Shown here one piece after another: positions 33,086 to 44,700 of a stretch of 64,000 nucleotides of DNA. A program made the position numbers and the translations under genes. The notes beneath the pieces were generated by a model. That model was not told the origin of the DNA. It saw only the letters and a list, made by a program, of their open reading frames with translations, and searched no databases. This DNA is from Vombatus ursinus. Taxonomy: Eukaryota; Chordata; Mammalia; Diprotodontia; Vombatidae. Where the stretch lies: positions 2,331,573 to 2,395,572 of the forward strand of contig NW_020954630.1 in the NCBI RefSeq assembly GCF_900497805.2. The letters are read 5' to 3'. How positions within the stretch are numbered: the stretch's first letter is position 1; every line of letters begins with the position of its first letter.

Positions 33086-33745
33086 GAGCTGCCCAGGGTT
33101 AGCCCCCTGGGCACATGGAGAAGCAGCGAGGAAAAGCAACAGATCCCCCTCTCTCACACACACACCCCTTAAGTTTCCCCGGCTCAAGGGACAACCTGTC
33201 AAATTCTGAAGGATCCACAAAAGGGGCTTTTAGACCAACCCCAGAAAGTAAGGGGGTGGGGAAGCAAATCAGAGCCAGCAGCCAAGGTATCTACACAGGT
33301 CAATCCCAGGTCTAGCTCTTACTGTACTGCCTGGAGTCTGCAGAGGGCAAGAACAGTTTGAAATGCCCACTGGTTCTGCTGTCCGAGCAGTAACCGCAGC
33401 AGCTGTAGCCGCCACTGTCTTAAGCAGCCAGTCCTGTCCTTAAGTAGGTAAAAAGCTGCCAGGACCTCAAGCCGAATCTCACCCAGTAGATTTGTTTATG
33501 TAGGGAAGGTCAGGAACTCAATGATAAGCTCCAGGATTTTTTTTTAAGGAGGGGAGGGTAAAGACTAAATAGGCAAAGGCAGGCCAAGCCCTCTTGCAGA
33601 GAACTGTCATGTGCAGTTGGGCATGATGTCTCTTTAAAAAGACTGTAAAAGGAAACCACCCTGTGGAGACAATTCTTGGCACCCACTGGCTGGAGCACAT
33701 TCCCATTATGACATGACATCACATAACTATTTTGATTCAAGCGTT

Positions 33746-33970
33746 CTAGATCTCCCCTGGGATGGAATAGGAGGGCTGCTTCTTGATGAAGTAAGAAATA
33801 AGTAACTGGTTTCTGATCTGGAAGTTGCTGGGCATCCAGTCAATGAAGGAATGGAGGCAATGAAGGGACACAGGGTGGTCCCATGAATTGAACTGGTGTC
33901 TGCTGTAAATGCATAATTTCTCAGTGCCCCAGACTTTAGGAAATCTTCTTAGCCTGCACATGATGTGCTT
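33746..33970 (-). other. Candidate C-terminal coding exon or retrocopy fragment, unknown
   Basis: The minus strand is open from the SINE boundary to a TAG at 33746-33748. It includes RHQFNSWDHPVSLHCLHSF, then IDWMPSNFQIRNQLLISYF, then IKKQPSYSIPGEI. In the last 35 codons about 70% of third positions are G or C while second positions are AT-rich, a coding-like pattern. No family is recognised and no strong acceptor is visible; the upstream side is cut by the SINE at 33989. Confidence 0.2.
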
Positions 33971-33988
33971 TGAGAAGACTGACTTTAA

Positions 33989-34117
33989 GGGGCTGCTAGG
34001 TGGCATAGGGGATAGAGCTCTGGCCTTGGAGTCAGGAGGTCCCGAGTTCAAATCCGGCCTCAGACATGTGATTCTGGGCAAGTCACTTAACCCCGCTTGC
34101 CTCACTAAAATGCAAAC

Positions 34118-34163
<46 letters not shown>

Positions 34164-34168
34164 GGCAA
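33989..34168 (+). mobile_element. Short poly(A)-type SINE (WSINE-like) with expanded AAT tail
   Basis: Head ggggctgctaggtggcatag, B box gagttcaaatccggcctcag, end cttaaccccgcttgcctcac, then an (AAT)15 tail. The flanks gagaagactgactttaa (33972-33988) and gagaagattgacttaa (34169-34184) are a target duplication differing at two positions. Confidence 0.95.
34118..34162. repeat. (AAT)15 microsatellite
   Basis: Pure AAT repeat occupying the tail of the SINE at 33989. Confidence 0.98.
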
Positions 34169-34259
34169 GAGAAGATTGACTTAAAAAAAAGAGGATGTTT
34201 GCAAGAAATCCCTGAATACTTTTGCCACTTGTCAAGCTGACTTTAAACCTTCATCAGAA

Positions 34260-34493
34260 TACTAATATTGACTCACATTTATATAATGCTTTAAGGTTTG
34301 CAAAGTGCTTTCTCCCACTCAGACTCTGTGAGGTAGGTAGGTAGTGGCAAGTACTCTTAGCTACATTTTGCTGATGCGGGAACTGAGGCTCAGAAACCAA
34401 GTGACTTGCCCATGGTCACACAGCTAGAAACAGTGGGGAGACTGAATTTGAACTTGGGTCTACTGGCTCTCAGCTCTATATGCTATACTACTC
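34260..34493 (-). repeat. MIR/MIR3 SINE, antisense, near full length
   Basis: Contains cacatttatataatgcttta, aggtttgcaaagtgctttc, gtgaggtaggtaggtag, gggaactgaggctcagaaac, gtgacttgcccatggtcac. Confidence 0.8.
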
Positions 34494-34499
34494 TGGAAA

Positions 34500-34655
34500 A
34501 CGCTTTGGTCAGGAAGGTTCTGGCCCTGGCTCTAAAAATTTGCTGGAAGATGTGTCATCTCACTGAGCCTCAGTTTCTTCATCTGTAAAATGAGTAGACT
34601 GGATGAATTCAAAAGTCTCTGCTGTAATGATTCTAATGGGACCTAGATCTTTTTT
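34500..34655 (+). repeat. CORE-SINE with CR1-like tail, sense, degraded
   Basis: Contains gttctggccctggctc, gagcctcagtttcttcatct, gtaaaatgagtagactggat, tgattctaatgggacc. It lies head-to-head with the antisense MIR at 34260. Confidence 0.55.
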
Positions 34656-35234
34656 TAAAAAAAGTTCTCTCTCTCTCACCTTTTTTGTCAATCACCATGA
34701 GAGCTGAGTGCGAGACCAAATCAGATCAGTTATCATCGAAACAAGAAAATAAACTGCTGGATTCTACTGACTGCACATTATTTGGGCACAGGAGAAACCT
34801 TCAAAATTGAAATGCCATGTGTTATGAATGCATAATTGTTAGTTATCTCTGGCATGTCTGACTTTAATCTGTAGCATGTCTGCAAGCAAAGGGGCAAGGG
34901 AGAAGCTTATGAAAACAACGAATGGATGGCAACTTTCTGGCAAAGCCAGGGCCAATGGCCAAAAAAAAAAAAATAACCCATCCATTGTGTACAACTGCAA
35001 TCCGGCTCATTTCCATGTTTTTCCTCTTCTTTCTCTTCCCAGTTCCCTTGTTTGTGGCCAGGGCCACTGACTGATTTACTGTCTTTGAAAATAATGATCC
35101 TTCCCCTCAAAATCCCCCTCAATAACTCACATAAATCAATTTGCAATATGATAATGAGTTCAACCCCCCAAAAGGATATTCTCTCAACTGGAAAAAAGAA
35201 AGGAATACCAAGAAGTGGATAACTACCTTATTTT
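34656..35234. other. Unassigned stretch
   Basis: No recognised element; short overlapping frames on both strands at 34864-35146 are unsupported. Confidence 0.4.
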
Positions 35235-35345
35235 TATATCTAAGAGTTGGAAGGGACCTGAGAGTCACACTTGTATTTTACAGCTGATGTAACTGAGATT
35301 CAGTGGTTAAGTAATTTGCCCAGTCATTTGGGCAAAGGATTTACT
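35235..35345 (-). repeat. CORE-SINE with CR1-like tail, antisense, fragment
   Basis: Contains tctaagagttggaagggacc, ttttacagctgatgtaactg, agtaatttgcccag. Confidence 0.52.
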
Positions 35346-36099
35346 TACAGGCTTCTGCTTTTTTTTTTGGCTATACTGATACCTGTACTCTCAGAACCAC
35401 CTACACTGAATAGGTCACATGAAAAAGAGCAGTAAGCAAATAGCCTCATGATTGGAGTTCACCACCAACCCTGCTTCTGATTGTTCTGACTTCCTGGATT
35501 CTAGAGTCTTCTTACCTTAACACTACTACTCCTGTCTGGCCCTCTCTGTCATGGTGGACCACCTTAGATTTAACTTTTTGTATTCCTAAACCTCTGGTAC
35601 CTGCCAAGCCCTTTTCATGATTATAGTCATGAAAGCCAGGCAGGACTTGGGTAGGTAAAGAGGAACTGGGAGGATGGATCAAGTCTATGCCCAGGTGGAT
35701 CTCATAAAACTCCAAGTCCCATCAGGAGAAAAAACTAGTTCCATAAAGCACAATATAGATGCCAAACCTGCCAAGTCCTGAAGCTCAGATCTTCTCTCAA
35801 CCAAAATTTGACATAGGGTAGCTCAAGCATTTTTAGATCTTACTCTTAGGTTTCCTTTAGGTCATCAAATGGATGCCAACAGCAATAGACTTATTTTTTT
35901 TTAATTAAAAAAAAAAAAGCTTATCTGCTCCCTCAGGACAATACCTCCAAATTAAGTATACCAGTGAATAAAAACTGGTAAATTTAATTTTCAAAAGTGC
36001 AAACTGAAAGTTAAAATCTTAAAGGTCTTTTTTTTTATGTGTATTTTAACAGTGTTCATATTATCTTATGTCATGATAGTGCATTATCAATTATACAGG
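35346..36099. other. Unassigned stretch
   Basis: No recognised element. T- and A-runs at 35352-35370 and 35888-35920. Confidence 0.4.
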
Positions 36100-36215
36100 A
36101 AGGAAGTTCTCTAGGCTTGTTTGCTCATTTTTAAGTAAGTAGGTGAAACCAGAAGACATTTTAGGTTTTTTCTAGCATTAACATTTTATGATTCTAGGAT
36201 TCTATGAACTATAAC
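36100..36215 (+). repeat. CORE-SINE 3' end with CR1-like tail, sense, degraded
   Basis: tgctcatttttaagtaagta, ttttaggttttttctagc, attttatgattctaggattc follows the tail order of this SINE class. Confidence 0.42.
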
Positions 36216-36341
36216 ATACTCTCCAAATTTATTAACTCAAAGTTAGTCTAAAAGCAAGTAAAATAGTTTAAATACACATGAATTTAAAAAAAAAACCTAA
36301 CGTTTACATACTCTAACTTCCATATGTTTCTCCTTTGTGTC

Positions 36342-36372
36342 TTCATTCATTCATTCATTCACTCATTCAATC
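36342..36372. repeat. (CATT)n microsatellite
   Basis: About six CATT units. Confidence 0.9.
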
Positions 36373-36784
36373 TAGTCCAAAACATTCTAATCCTAGCTAG
36401 GGGCAGAAGTAAAGTCAGCACAGTTTTCTCTCTGCTGCAAGGCCAGAACTTATCAGTTGCTTATGAACTGAACTCAGCATAAAAACAACCTGAATAAATC
36501 CAATGCCTGGCATAGTGGTGCTCTACAGCCCATGGAAAGGAGAGCTCAGTAAATACTTAATGACTTGGCTGGACTGGCCTCTGGGGAGGAGATTGAGTGT
36601 GTGCTGACTTCTACAAAGTGAAGTCAAGAATTATATGACTAAGGCCGGGTTCTTATCCTGTTATGAAGGTAAAAAAGACCGCAGAGACAGAAGCCTGATC
36701 TTACTTATAAGTGTCACCCACACTGATCAGATGCAGAAGAAAATGGTTCTCTTTTCTTCCACTTCTATCTTCTGCCTCTATGTA

Positions 36785-36965
36785 ATCAGTTAATGAATTG
36801 ATCAATAAGCACATATTGAGCATCTACTGTATGCAAGGCACTGTATTTAAGTACTGGAAATGCAGCGACAGAAATTAAATAATCCCTGCTCAGAAGAAGC
36901 TTACAATCTATTGGTAAGACAGTTAACATGCACATCTGAAGTGACTAATAAATTGGGGGAGACGA
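36785..36965 (-). repeat. L2 LINE tail, antisense
   Basis: gatcaataagcacatattga, gcatctactgtatgcaagg, cactgtatttaagtactgg, agaagcttacaatctattgg is the reverse complement of an L2 3' end. A separate plus-strand-like L2 tail trace follows at about 36990-37075 (tagcacagtgcctagcac). Confidence 0.65.
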
Positions 36966-37084
36966 GATAGAAAGGTTCTTTGCAAGAGTAACAGTTTAGC
37001 ACAGTGCCTAGCACATACGTACTTAATGAATGCTTCCTACACATAATAAATGCTTATTAACTGGCTGAGTATTTTTCAGAAAAT

Positions 37085-38150
37085 TTTGAATGGGAGATGC
37101 TGAGGGGTCAAATCATGACTTTAAATAAGTGCTATGGCCAATACTGTAACAATGCAGGTCACTGAAGGACTTTCTCCTAAAGACACCAACTTATGCTAAT
37201 AGCTCATTTAAACTTCATCTGGCAGAAGCCAGTAGGTGTGCACATACATGGTGATTTCAAGAGGATGACATTCTCCCTACTATCACGTGTTTCTTCTATC
37301 TGTACTAGTATGCTTGAAATTACTTTAATGGGTAAAGGGTTACAGCTGGTTGTCCCATAACTACAGGAAAAAAAAGGCTTAAAATGCAGAAGGGGAAACA
37401 CAGTAAGATTCAAGTTGAAATGTAAATATTTGAAAAAAAAAAGGAAATGTAAATATTTGATACAAGATATTTTTTAATAGAAAAGGAGAAATTATTAAGA
37501 TAACAGGCTTCTGTTGGTGGAAGGGGAAGGTGAAGTGGGTACTCCCAAAGTGGGGAAAAAGGACACACAGAAAGCAGAGGCTGGGTACAGCAATGAGAGA
37601 CTTAGATAATTGTATGGTTCTGCCACAAGTTGGCTGTGAACTCACAGGACAGTTGGAAAAACATAGTTATCATATGAAATTACAGAAAAAGCAAAATTAT
37701 TTGGCCCAACTTTGAGCCTGTATTCACTGTGTTGCAAAAACACATTCCAGTTTATGTTTGTTTAGAAGACTATGGGAAAGGGCCTAAGAGTACCTCTGGC
37801 TACAATGCTGGGTCAGCACAATGCTGCCCCTCACTCCATGGGAACTGGCAGCTACAGGGGTGCCTTAACAATCACAAGGGTGGGGATGCCTACTGGTATG
37901 GGAGATTCCATAACAGAGCCTCCCTGGAAGCTAGGCCTCAGGTGTTTCTGGCATTAGCTAATGCCTCAATACCTACAGTAGGACTCCAAGTCAAGTGAAA
38001 CCTGTCAATTTGCATATGAAGTCACACCAAAAAAATAACATGACATCAACAAGAAACCTAGCTAGTCATGCAAATCTTTTACTTTCTACTAGATGTTTTG
38101 GTTTCTATGACATACAATATCTGGATCCTTTAAACATCTAGTTGGCTGGG
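37085..38150. other. Unassigned stretch
   Basis: No repeat family or gene recognised in about 1 kb. A short direct repeat, gaaatgtaaatatttga, occurs at about 37418 and 37444 around an A-run. Overlapping plus-strand frames at 37729-37998 have no recognisable domain. Confidence 0.45.
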
Positions 38151-38154
38151 TAGT

Positions 38155-38293
38155 CTTCTTGCCTGCATCCTTCTGCCCTTAAATTATAAACTCCTTGAGG
38201 GTAGTAATTGTCTTATTCATCTTTGGATCCTCAGCACCTAGCACAGAATTTTGCAAATAGGAGGTGCTTAGTAAATGCTTGTTAAATGCAATT
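38155..38293 (+). repeat. L2 LINE tail
   Basis: Contains ttataaactccttgagggta, ggatcctcagcacctagcac, ggtgcttagtaaatgcttg. Confidence 0.72.
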
Positions 38294-38304
38294 ATTTGAA
38301 AATC

Positions 38305-38630
38305 TAATGTGCCACAGACACAGCTAATCACACTCCCTCCTCACCTTGGGTCACAGAATCCTCCTCTTCATTCCATACTCAGCTCATGCACCACCTTCCA
38401 CATGAAGCCTTTCCTGATTTCCTCCATGCTAGTGCCTTCTATCCCAAACTATCTTCTACGTAATTACTTGACATTTATTCTGTATGTACTTATACACGTA
38501 CCTGTTGTATTCCCTATTAGGACAGAAGCTCCTTGCCACTAAGAATTGTTCCATTCCTTGTATTTATATTTCTTAGCACACAGCCTGGAAACATGGTAAG
38601 TGCTTCATAAATGCTTGCTGATTGAATCGG
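38305..38630 (+). repeat. L2 LINE 3' region and tail
   Basis: Contains tcacactccctcctcacc, ccacatgaagcctttcctga, ttattctgtatgtactta, agaagctccttgccac, gtgcttcataaatgcttgct. Directly follows another L2 tail in the same orientation. Confidence 0.78.
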
Positions 38631-39318
38631 GGCAGGAGAAGCAGAAAAGGAAAACAACCAGTTCATGGGAACCAAGAGAATTTATGATATATAGAGCTTC
38701 AACATTTTGCAAATTGTGCAACCTGTTGAGGGACTCGAGTTATTCTAAAAGTTCTAAAACTCATGGTCAACCAGCTCAATTTCTTAATTCTTCCCAGGAA
38801 GAGCTACCACAGTGCTAAAATCTCTCCCATGGCAAACAGAGAACTGAGGTCAAGTTCCAAGGGTCTAGCTGGCTTTACTGTCTGCTGGGGTCTACCTCTA
38901 ACCTTGGCTAACCATTTTTTATATGAGGTCATTAGGGGATCCATAGGAAAGGGTCTGTGCATGGCCCAGGACAGACCATCTCCACTACTGAGGGTACAGG
39001 AATCAACATGCTCTGATGCTGGGTGAGAAGCTATGCAAAGAATAGCATGCAGTTGTGCTCAAGACCAGACTAACTCTACAAATCCTTGAAGAATAAGGCC
39101 AAGATGGATAGGACTTGAGTAGGAGCCACAGGAAGAAGAAACAGGATTCTCAGTCTGTTGGCGGTAGGAAAGTAGGGAGAAGATCTGAGCATGTGCTCCT
39201 ATAGCACCCATACACAAGCTTCTCGGCATATCTATTGACTATATTGGTCATTGACTTCGCTGAGTTTCTGAGACCTAAAGTTAGATTCTCAAACCAACCT
39301 CTTCTGTGGTACTTAGGT
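38631..39318. other. Unassigned stretch
   Basis: No recognised repeat or gene. Confidence 0.4.
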
Positions 39319-39319
39319 G

Positions 39320-39530
39320 GTTTTCAAAGTGTTTTTACATCTACTGCCTTTTAAAATCCCCACCATAACCTTGTGAGGGAGACAGGCTAAATGACTGAGT
39401 TCAGTAAGATTATGTGCCACAGTAAGCACTTAATAAACATTTATCGATTGATTGATTGAAGTCAGTTGTACGGCTGTCATGGGAAGCCAGCTCTTCTGAC
39501 TCCTAGTCTGGTGGCCTTCCACGAAATCAT
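39320..39530 (-). repeat. MIR-type SINE, antisense, with an L2 tail inside
   Basis: tggttttcaaagtgttttta, ccataaccttgtgagggag is a reversed MIR 3' part, and agctcttctgactcctag, tctggtggcc a reversed head. Between them 39415-39462 reads agtaagcacttaataaacat, (GATT)3, an L2 tail on the plus strand. Confidence 0.45.
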
Positions 39531-39539
39531 GCGTCTCAT

Positions 39540-40503
39540 TCGAATGCTGGGGACGGGAAGATACAGCAGTAAGCAGCTAATTAAAAAACCTTTTGGACAT
39601 TCATGTGACAGTGCCTGAAAAGTCCTCAGAAATCCTTGGAAGGACTACCATGATCCAAAAAACAATCCTGTTATCTAAGAGGGTACACCATCCCTCTTAC
39701 AGAGTTGGAGGCAGTAGTGGTAACATGAGTGAGTGCATGTTGGCTATAGCTCTCCCTTCGGTTGCCACGTATTTGTTGCAAAATACCGTGTCGTGTTTCA
39801 TGGAAAATTCTAAAGGTCATTTCTGCACTGGATGTACTGAGTGAGAAGGCTATGTCATCTCATCAACATCTAGGATGTCTCTTTCCTGAGAACTATTTAT
39901 GAGGCTATCACTATGGAGAACGTGCCTCCCTTTCTTCCCTTCCCCTCTCCTGTGCGTGCTAGCAGCGTGACCCCACCCTCCCAACTCTTAAATGTTGACA
40001 GTTTTTTCTTAACCTCAGCCTGAGTTAGAAGCCCATCAGAACTCTGGCTACCCCAACCCCTCAGAGTGAGGCATGATATGATTTTTCACATGGGAAGTGT
40101 ATTATCAGCATGACTCTTGGTAAAAACTTGATGTATAGCCACGGTGACCTCACCCTCTTCAGGGCTCATATCACTCATTCCATTCTACACAAACCTAGCA
40201 ATTAATGAGCTACTATTTTTCCCCCTGAACTTGTGAATTATAGAAATCTTTTTCTCCCTGCCAAAAGTTTGTACATTCTATATAAGTTGCGCTGAGTCTC
40301 ACCATCTCATCCCTATCTCAATCTTTCTACGTATTGGACATTTCTAAGAAATAGTCTAAAGACTCATTTAAGTGAGATACCTGCATGAAGATACCTATAG
40401 TTTATGTTTCCCAATATGCTGCAAAGGTTGAAGAAGTAGACAAATTCTGTGAATAACCTGACAAGATTCTCCAAAGCAAGTGAACATTTACTGAGAGGAT
40501 GGC

Positions 40504-40534
<31 letters not shown>

Positions 40535-41660
40535 CGCTGGAAAATATGGCTTATGTTTGAGGAATTAAAGAGGCCAAAGGCTTATATAATCACAAGGCTC
40601 ATGCATATATACTGCGAACATTTTCTTCTAAAAAGAGTTCAAAGATAGTAGACATGACAAGCAACAAACACTAGCAAAAGAAAAAAAAAGTTAACTATAT
40701 CTTAATACTTGAATACTGATGGTCAATCATATAAGAAGCAGTTGTTTATGTACAGTCAGACAATCAACTTGTTAGAGGTCAAAATTAATATTAAATTAGA
40801 AAAAAATGCTAAAGAAGAGAATAAAACATTCTGAACAACTACTACTACATTAGTGAATGGTGGGAAAAAAATATTGACCTTAATTGTCACCATTTCCTGC
40901 AAAGATTTGACAGATGTAAAACAAATGCCATAATAAAGAGGCCAAATGATCCCAGAAACAAATACTTGAGAGCCTTGCCAAGCAGAAAACAATGGCAGTC
41001 AAGGTCAACACCACTTAGTAATAGAAACTCATTTTTAAAACACTCTAGAGAAAGATGGTGGATAATTATGAGTAGTATCACCATATAAAACAATGAAAAG
41101 CAGTGGGAGTAAAATAAATCTAAGGAAAGCTTGATGTGAGGTCCAAGTGAACCACACCAGGCCAAGAATATTCATAGATAAACTGGAAAGGAGGACAACG
41201 GGTAGGTGTAAAATATAACACATTGATCAATGTTTCTATAGCAATCACTTGTCATCACCAGCGATAAAGGGATCATCAAGTTTGGATGCTAACATTTGAT
41301 GTGTTATTAAACAAAATTAGAACCAACATGCAGAAAGATGAAGTCAGGAAGAATGTCTGAACCAGACCAAGAATACGGACAAGGAATTCCATGCTAAAGG
41401 TAATGCACAGATATTTATCCCAAAAAAACAGATATGGAGAGAATAATGATAATTACTCACCCATATACCTACTTTCTTCTCTTTACAAAATCTTTATGAG
41501 AATGATCTGTGTTGCAAAGTGTCCTTAATGAAAGTAAAGGAAGGGAATAGGCAAATTTTTGCAAACAATTTTTACAGCAGACTTCATCTTCATAATTATG
41601 CAACAGACTGAAAGACACAGGGTATAGAGTCCCAGTGTGTTTTCTGTTTGTTGATTAAAA
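39540..41660. other. Unassigned AT-rich stretch
   Basis: No gene recognised in about 2.1 kb. It contains an (AAAAC)n microsatellite at 40505-40536. The part from 40590 to 41640 is A-rich on the plus strand and could be an old LINE body, but no motif secures that. Confidence 0.45.
40505..40536. repeat. (AAAAC)n microsatellite
   Basis: About six AAAAC units. Confidence 0.95.
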
Positions 41661-41664
41661 AAAA

Positions 41665-42570
41665 AAGTTCCTTGATTTATCTGATCAAAATACAGTCTTC
41701 AAGGCTCTCCTCCAAAAAGGAATCTCTCAGTTACGATTGCACAGTTTGGTCAGAGTTGTAAGGTTTTTTCAGAGTTGTTTCCCCCTCACACTATTTTTGT
41801 GACCATCTCATAAATTGGTCTACTGGCTCAGTTAACTTCATTCTGCAACAGTTCATACAAGTCTCTCCATATTTCTCTAAATCTATCATATTCCTCATTT
41901 CTTGTGGTGCAATAAAATTCCATTCATTCATAAATCACAACTTGTTTAGCCCAAATGATGGATGCCTAGTTTTTTTTTCCAGTTCTTTAACGAAAAAGTG
42001 CTGTTATAAATATTCTTGCATATTTCTCTGTCACTGACCTTCAGGTTCGTGCCTAATAGTAATATTGCTTGGTCAAAATTTAATGACCTTTTGGATATAG
42101 TTCCAAATTATTTTTTAGAATGGTTAAAACAATTCATGGCTTCACCAAAAGGACATTGCTGTGTCTATCCTCTCACATCCCTTCCAACAAACTGCCATCT
42201 CTGCCAAACTGCTAGGTGTGTGGAACCTCACAGGTGTTTTAACTTGCCTTTCTCTTATTACTGGTCACTTGGAATATTTTTTCCTACGAATGTCTGATAG
42301 CTTGCATTTTTTTTTATTTGAAAATTGCCTACATATATAACCTAAATCAAATTGCCTATTGTCTTAGGTGGAGGGGAGGGAGAAAATTTGGAACAAAAAA
42401 TTTAAGTAAATAAAAAATGAATGTTAAAAATTGTCTTTACATGTAATTAGAAAAAATAAAATATTATTTAAAAAAAGAAAATTGCCTGTTAATCTCCTTC
42501 AATCGCTTATTTATCTATTGGGGATTAAGACTTATCTTTTCAACACAAACATTCTCCCAGTGATGTGGTA
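41665..42570 (-). repeat. Old L1 LINE, ORF2 C-terminal region, antisense, split
   Basis: The plus-strand text aligns by eye with the antisense L1 at 27440-27800: cagttcatacaagtctctcc, tcctcatttcttgtggtgca, cataaatcacaacttgttta, gtgctgttataaatattctt, tttggatatagttccaaatt. It is more diverged and is interrupted at 42331-42476 by a younger L1 piece in the opposite orientation. Confidence 0.75.
42331..42476 (+). mobile_element. 5'-truncated L1 3' end inserted in an older L1
   Basis: acatatataacctaaatcaa, attgcctattgtcttagg, ttgtctttacatgtaattag, aataaaatattattt plus A-tail matches the L1 3' UTR at 31730-31880. It is flanked by a perfect 11-bp target duplication, gaaaattgcct, at 42320-42330 and 42477-42487. 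Confidence 0.95.
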
Positions 42571-43204
42571 TGTTTGCAAATCTTGTAACACTATAATCCC
42601 TGAAGAATCAAAGTTGGGAATGATCAAAGGATAATGGAGAGAAAGAACAGAAATATGTAGGTTGTAGCATGTTTTCAATGATGACCTATGCTCAAGCAAT
42701 GGTAAAAGATTTCATCAAGGAAATGCATAAGCAGAATACACAAGGCCCCACTGTTTAATTTTTATCAGAGGGTTAGGTCTTGGTGACATAAGGATGTAAC
42801 AGATGGAGAGCATGAGTTCCCTGATACCCATTATACGTAAAAAGACTCAAAGCAAAGCCTTCAGAAAATGGAAGACGTGTGGAAGAATCACACAGAATCA
42901 CAGAAGTTGAGAGTCAGAGTTAGCAGCCATGTAGCCCAACCCTTACACAAAAGGAAGGTACAACACAACAGACAAGAACTGCCCAGCAAGAGAAGCCGTG
43001 GGTGGATTGCCATCTAAATCGATGGGGGAATTCATACATCAATGAGATCCTAGATTCATTAAACTGCTGAAGAACATAACAAATTGTAAAATCCATATCT
43101 CCAGGCCCCACTTCAGGCAAGAGATCAGCCCAAAGAACACTTCCACGGCCCGGCCAACACCTCAAACTCAATAGTCTAGCCTAGAACTCCAAAACCCCCT
43201 CCTA
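42571..43204. other. Mostly unassigned stretch
   Basis: A reversed CORE-SINE tail trace (cacagaatcacagaagttga, gtagcccaaccc) lies at about 42885-42965; otherwise nothing recognised. Confidence 0.4.
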
Positions 43205-43860
43205 ACTTCCTGATTTCTGGTCATGGTTAACCATTGTCCTAGGGACTCCTGACTCTCCTCTCCCTCGTGTTATATATACAGTCAACTGGAAAATCTTCTG
43301 GCTTCTATTCCTACGTATCTTTAATTTTTAAGGGTTCCCTCCTTTCCCAGACAAAGACCACCACTCTGGTATAGGCCGTCCTCGCTTCTTTCCTAGACCG
43401 TTAGGACAGTCTTATCGATTTGCCAATAGCAGATAAGTGATGCAGTGGACCGAATGATGAATTCAGGAAGACCTGAGCTTCCAACCTGCCTGTGATACTT
43501 ACTAGCTATATGACATTGGGCAAGTCACTTATCTTCTGTTAGTCTTCAGTGACTTCATCTGTAAAATGGAGATAATAAAAGTACCTCCTTCACAGAGTTG
43601 CTTGAAAAATCAAATGAGATGACATAAGTAAAGCACTTTTCGAACCTTACTGTTAATGTTAGTCATTACTGTTGTTCCGGCTTCTAGTTTCTTCTCTATC
43701 CAATCTAAACTTCATAAAGATGGCTAAAGGGGAGACTAAATCTGAATTAAGGTGGGACCATGTTATTTCATCCCTTTTGGGTATGTCTCCTCAAATTAAA
43801 ATGTAAGTTCCTTCAAGGAAAAGCCCAGGTCTTCTATTTCACTTCTGTCTCTGAAGACAT
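43205..43860 (+). repeat. L2 LINE ORF2 C-terminal fragment, split by a MIR
   Basis: The first part holds aaccaccactctggtatagg-like sequence (gaccaccactctggtatagg, ccgtcctcgcttctttccta) and the second ggcttctagtttcttctcta, ccaatctaaacttcataaag, gggaccatgttatttcatcc. These are consecutive in the L2 ORF, separated by a MIR. Confidence 0.55.
43423..43677 (+). repeat. MIR SINE, sense, full length, within L2
   Basis: Runs agataagtgatgcagtggac, ttactagctatatgacattg, ggcaagtcacttatcttc, catctgtaaaatggagataa, cttgaaaaatcaaatgagat, gttagtcattactgttg. Confidence 0.8.
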
Positions 43861-43869
43861 CCAGACAAT

Positions 43870-44253
43870 GCTAGGGACACCAGACACAGCCATAAAGTCC
43901 TACAAGCTTGAACTTGTCACACCTCAATAGGAATAACTACATTTTCTTTGAGGAAGGTAAACAGAAGATTCCACAAAATGAAGGTGTAAAGGGGCCTGAG
44001 GCTAAGGAACAGAGATTAGCTACAGGTCTGTAGATAAACTCCCTTAGGATCAGGACTGCAAGTTCTAACTGGGCACTCTACCTTCTCGTTAGGACCCTTG
44101 TGCTTAACCCCATGTTTTCTCATTCCAGTTTGATGTCGTCCCCTGCTACCTACCCAAGGTTAAGCCCTGGCATTCATTTCTGCCCCTGGAGAAAGCACCC
44201 AAAAAGATACTGGCTGAGCCAGTCAATTCTCTCAGAGTTAAGATTTCATAAGC
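43870..44253. other. Unassigned stretch
   Basis: No recognised repeat or gene. Confidence 0.4.
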
Positions 44254-44430
44254 AGGGGCAGCTAGGTGGTGCAGTGGATAGAGCACTGGCCCTGGAGTCA
44301 GTAAGACCTGAGTTCAAACCCGGCCTCAGACACATAACACTTACTAGCTGTGTAACCCTGGGCATGTCACTTAACCCCATTGCCTAGCCAAAAAAAAAGG
44401 AAAAAAAAAAGAAAATTAAAAAAAAAAATC
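44254..44430 (+). mobile_element. Short poly(A)-type SINE (WSINE-like), full length
   Basis: Runs ggggcagctaggtggtgcag, gagttcaaacccggcctcag, cttactagctgtgtaaccct, cttaaccccattgcctag and a long A-rich tail. Target duplication not identified. Confidence 0.95.
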
Positions 44431-44698
44431 TGATAGGTAGTGGAATCTTGTATCCATACTTAGATTAAATCAACAAGTCAACCATAAACTTATTCTGCTG
44501 CTTGCCTTCCTGGACTGTTGACCATATATACCTTGTGCTGTCTGTGTAAATGCTTGTTGAATTAAATCTTATAAGAGATGGAAGCAAAAAGGGAACCCTC
44601 TGAGGCTAAATTGTACTTGGTGGCACCCTGTTTTTCCTATAAATGCATAATATGTAAGACCTCAGCCAGAATTTTGATTTTCATAGATGGAAACCAAA
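44431..44698. other. Unassigned stretch
   Basis: No confident element. Confidence 0.35.
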
Positions 44699-44700
44699 TA

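Larger units (their letters stand above)
32230..33985. other. Repeat-poor, relatively GC-rich block
   Basis: No SINE or LINE signature over about 1.75 kb. It contains several CpGs (about 32930-33430), a (CA) patch at 33155-33166, and the two minus-strand exon candidates listed separately. This is one of the most gene-like parts of the window, but no gene can be named. Confidence 0.45.

Noticed and set aside
33746-34168. Full 140-codon frame with a poly-isoleucine start
   Set aside because: The first half is translated from the (AAT)n repeat and SINE; only the last 70 codons are kept as a weak candidate.
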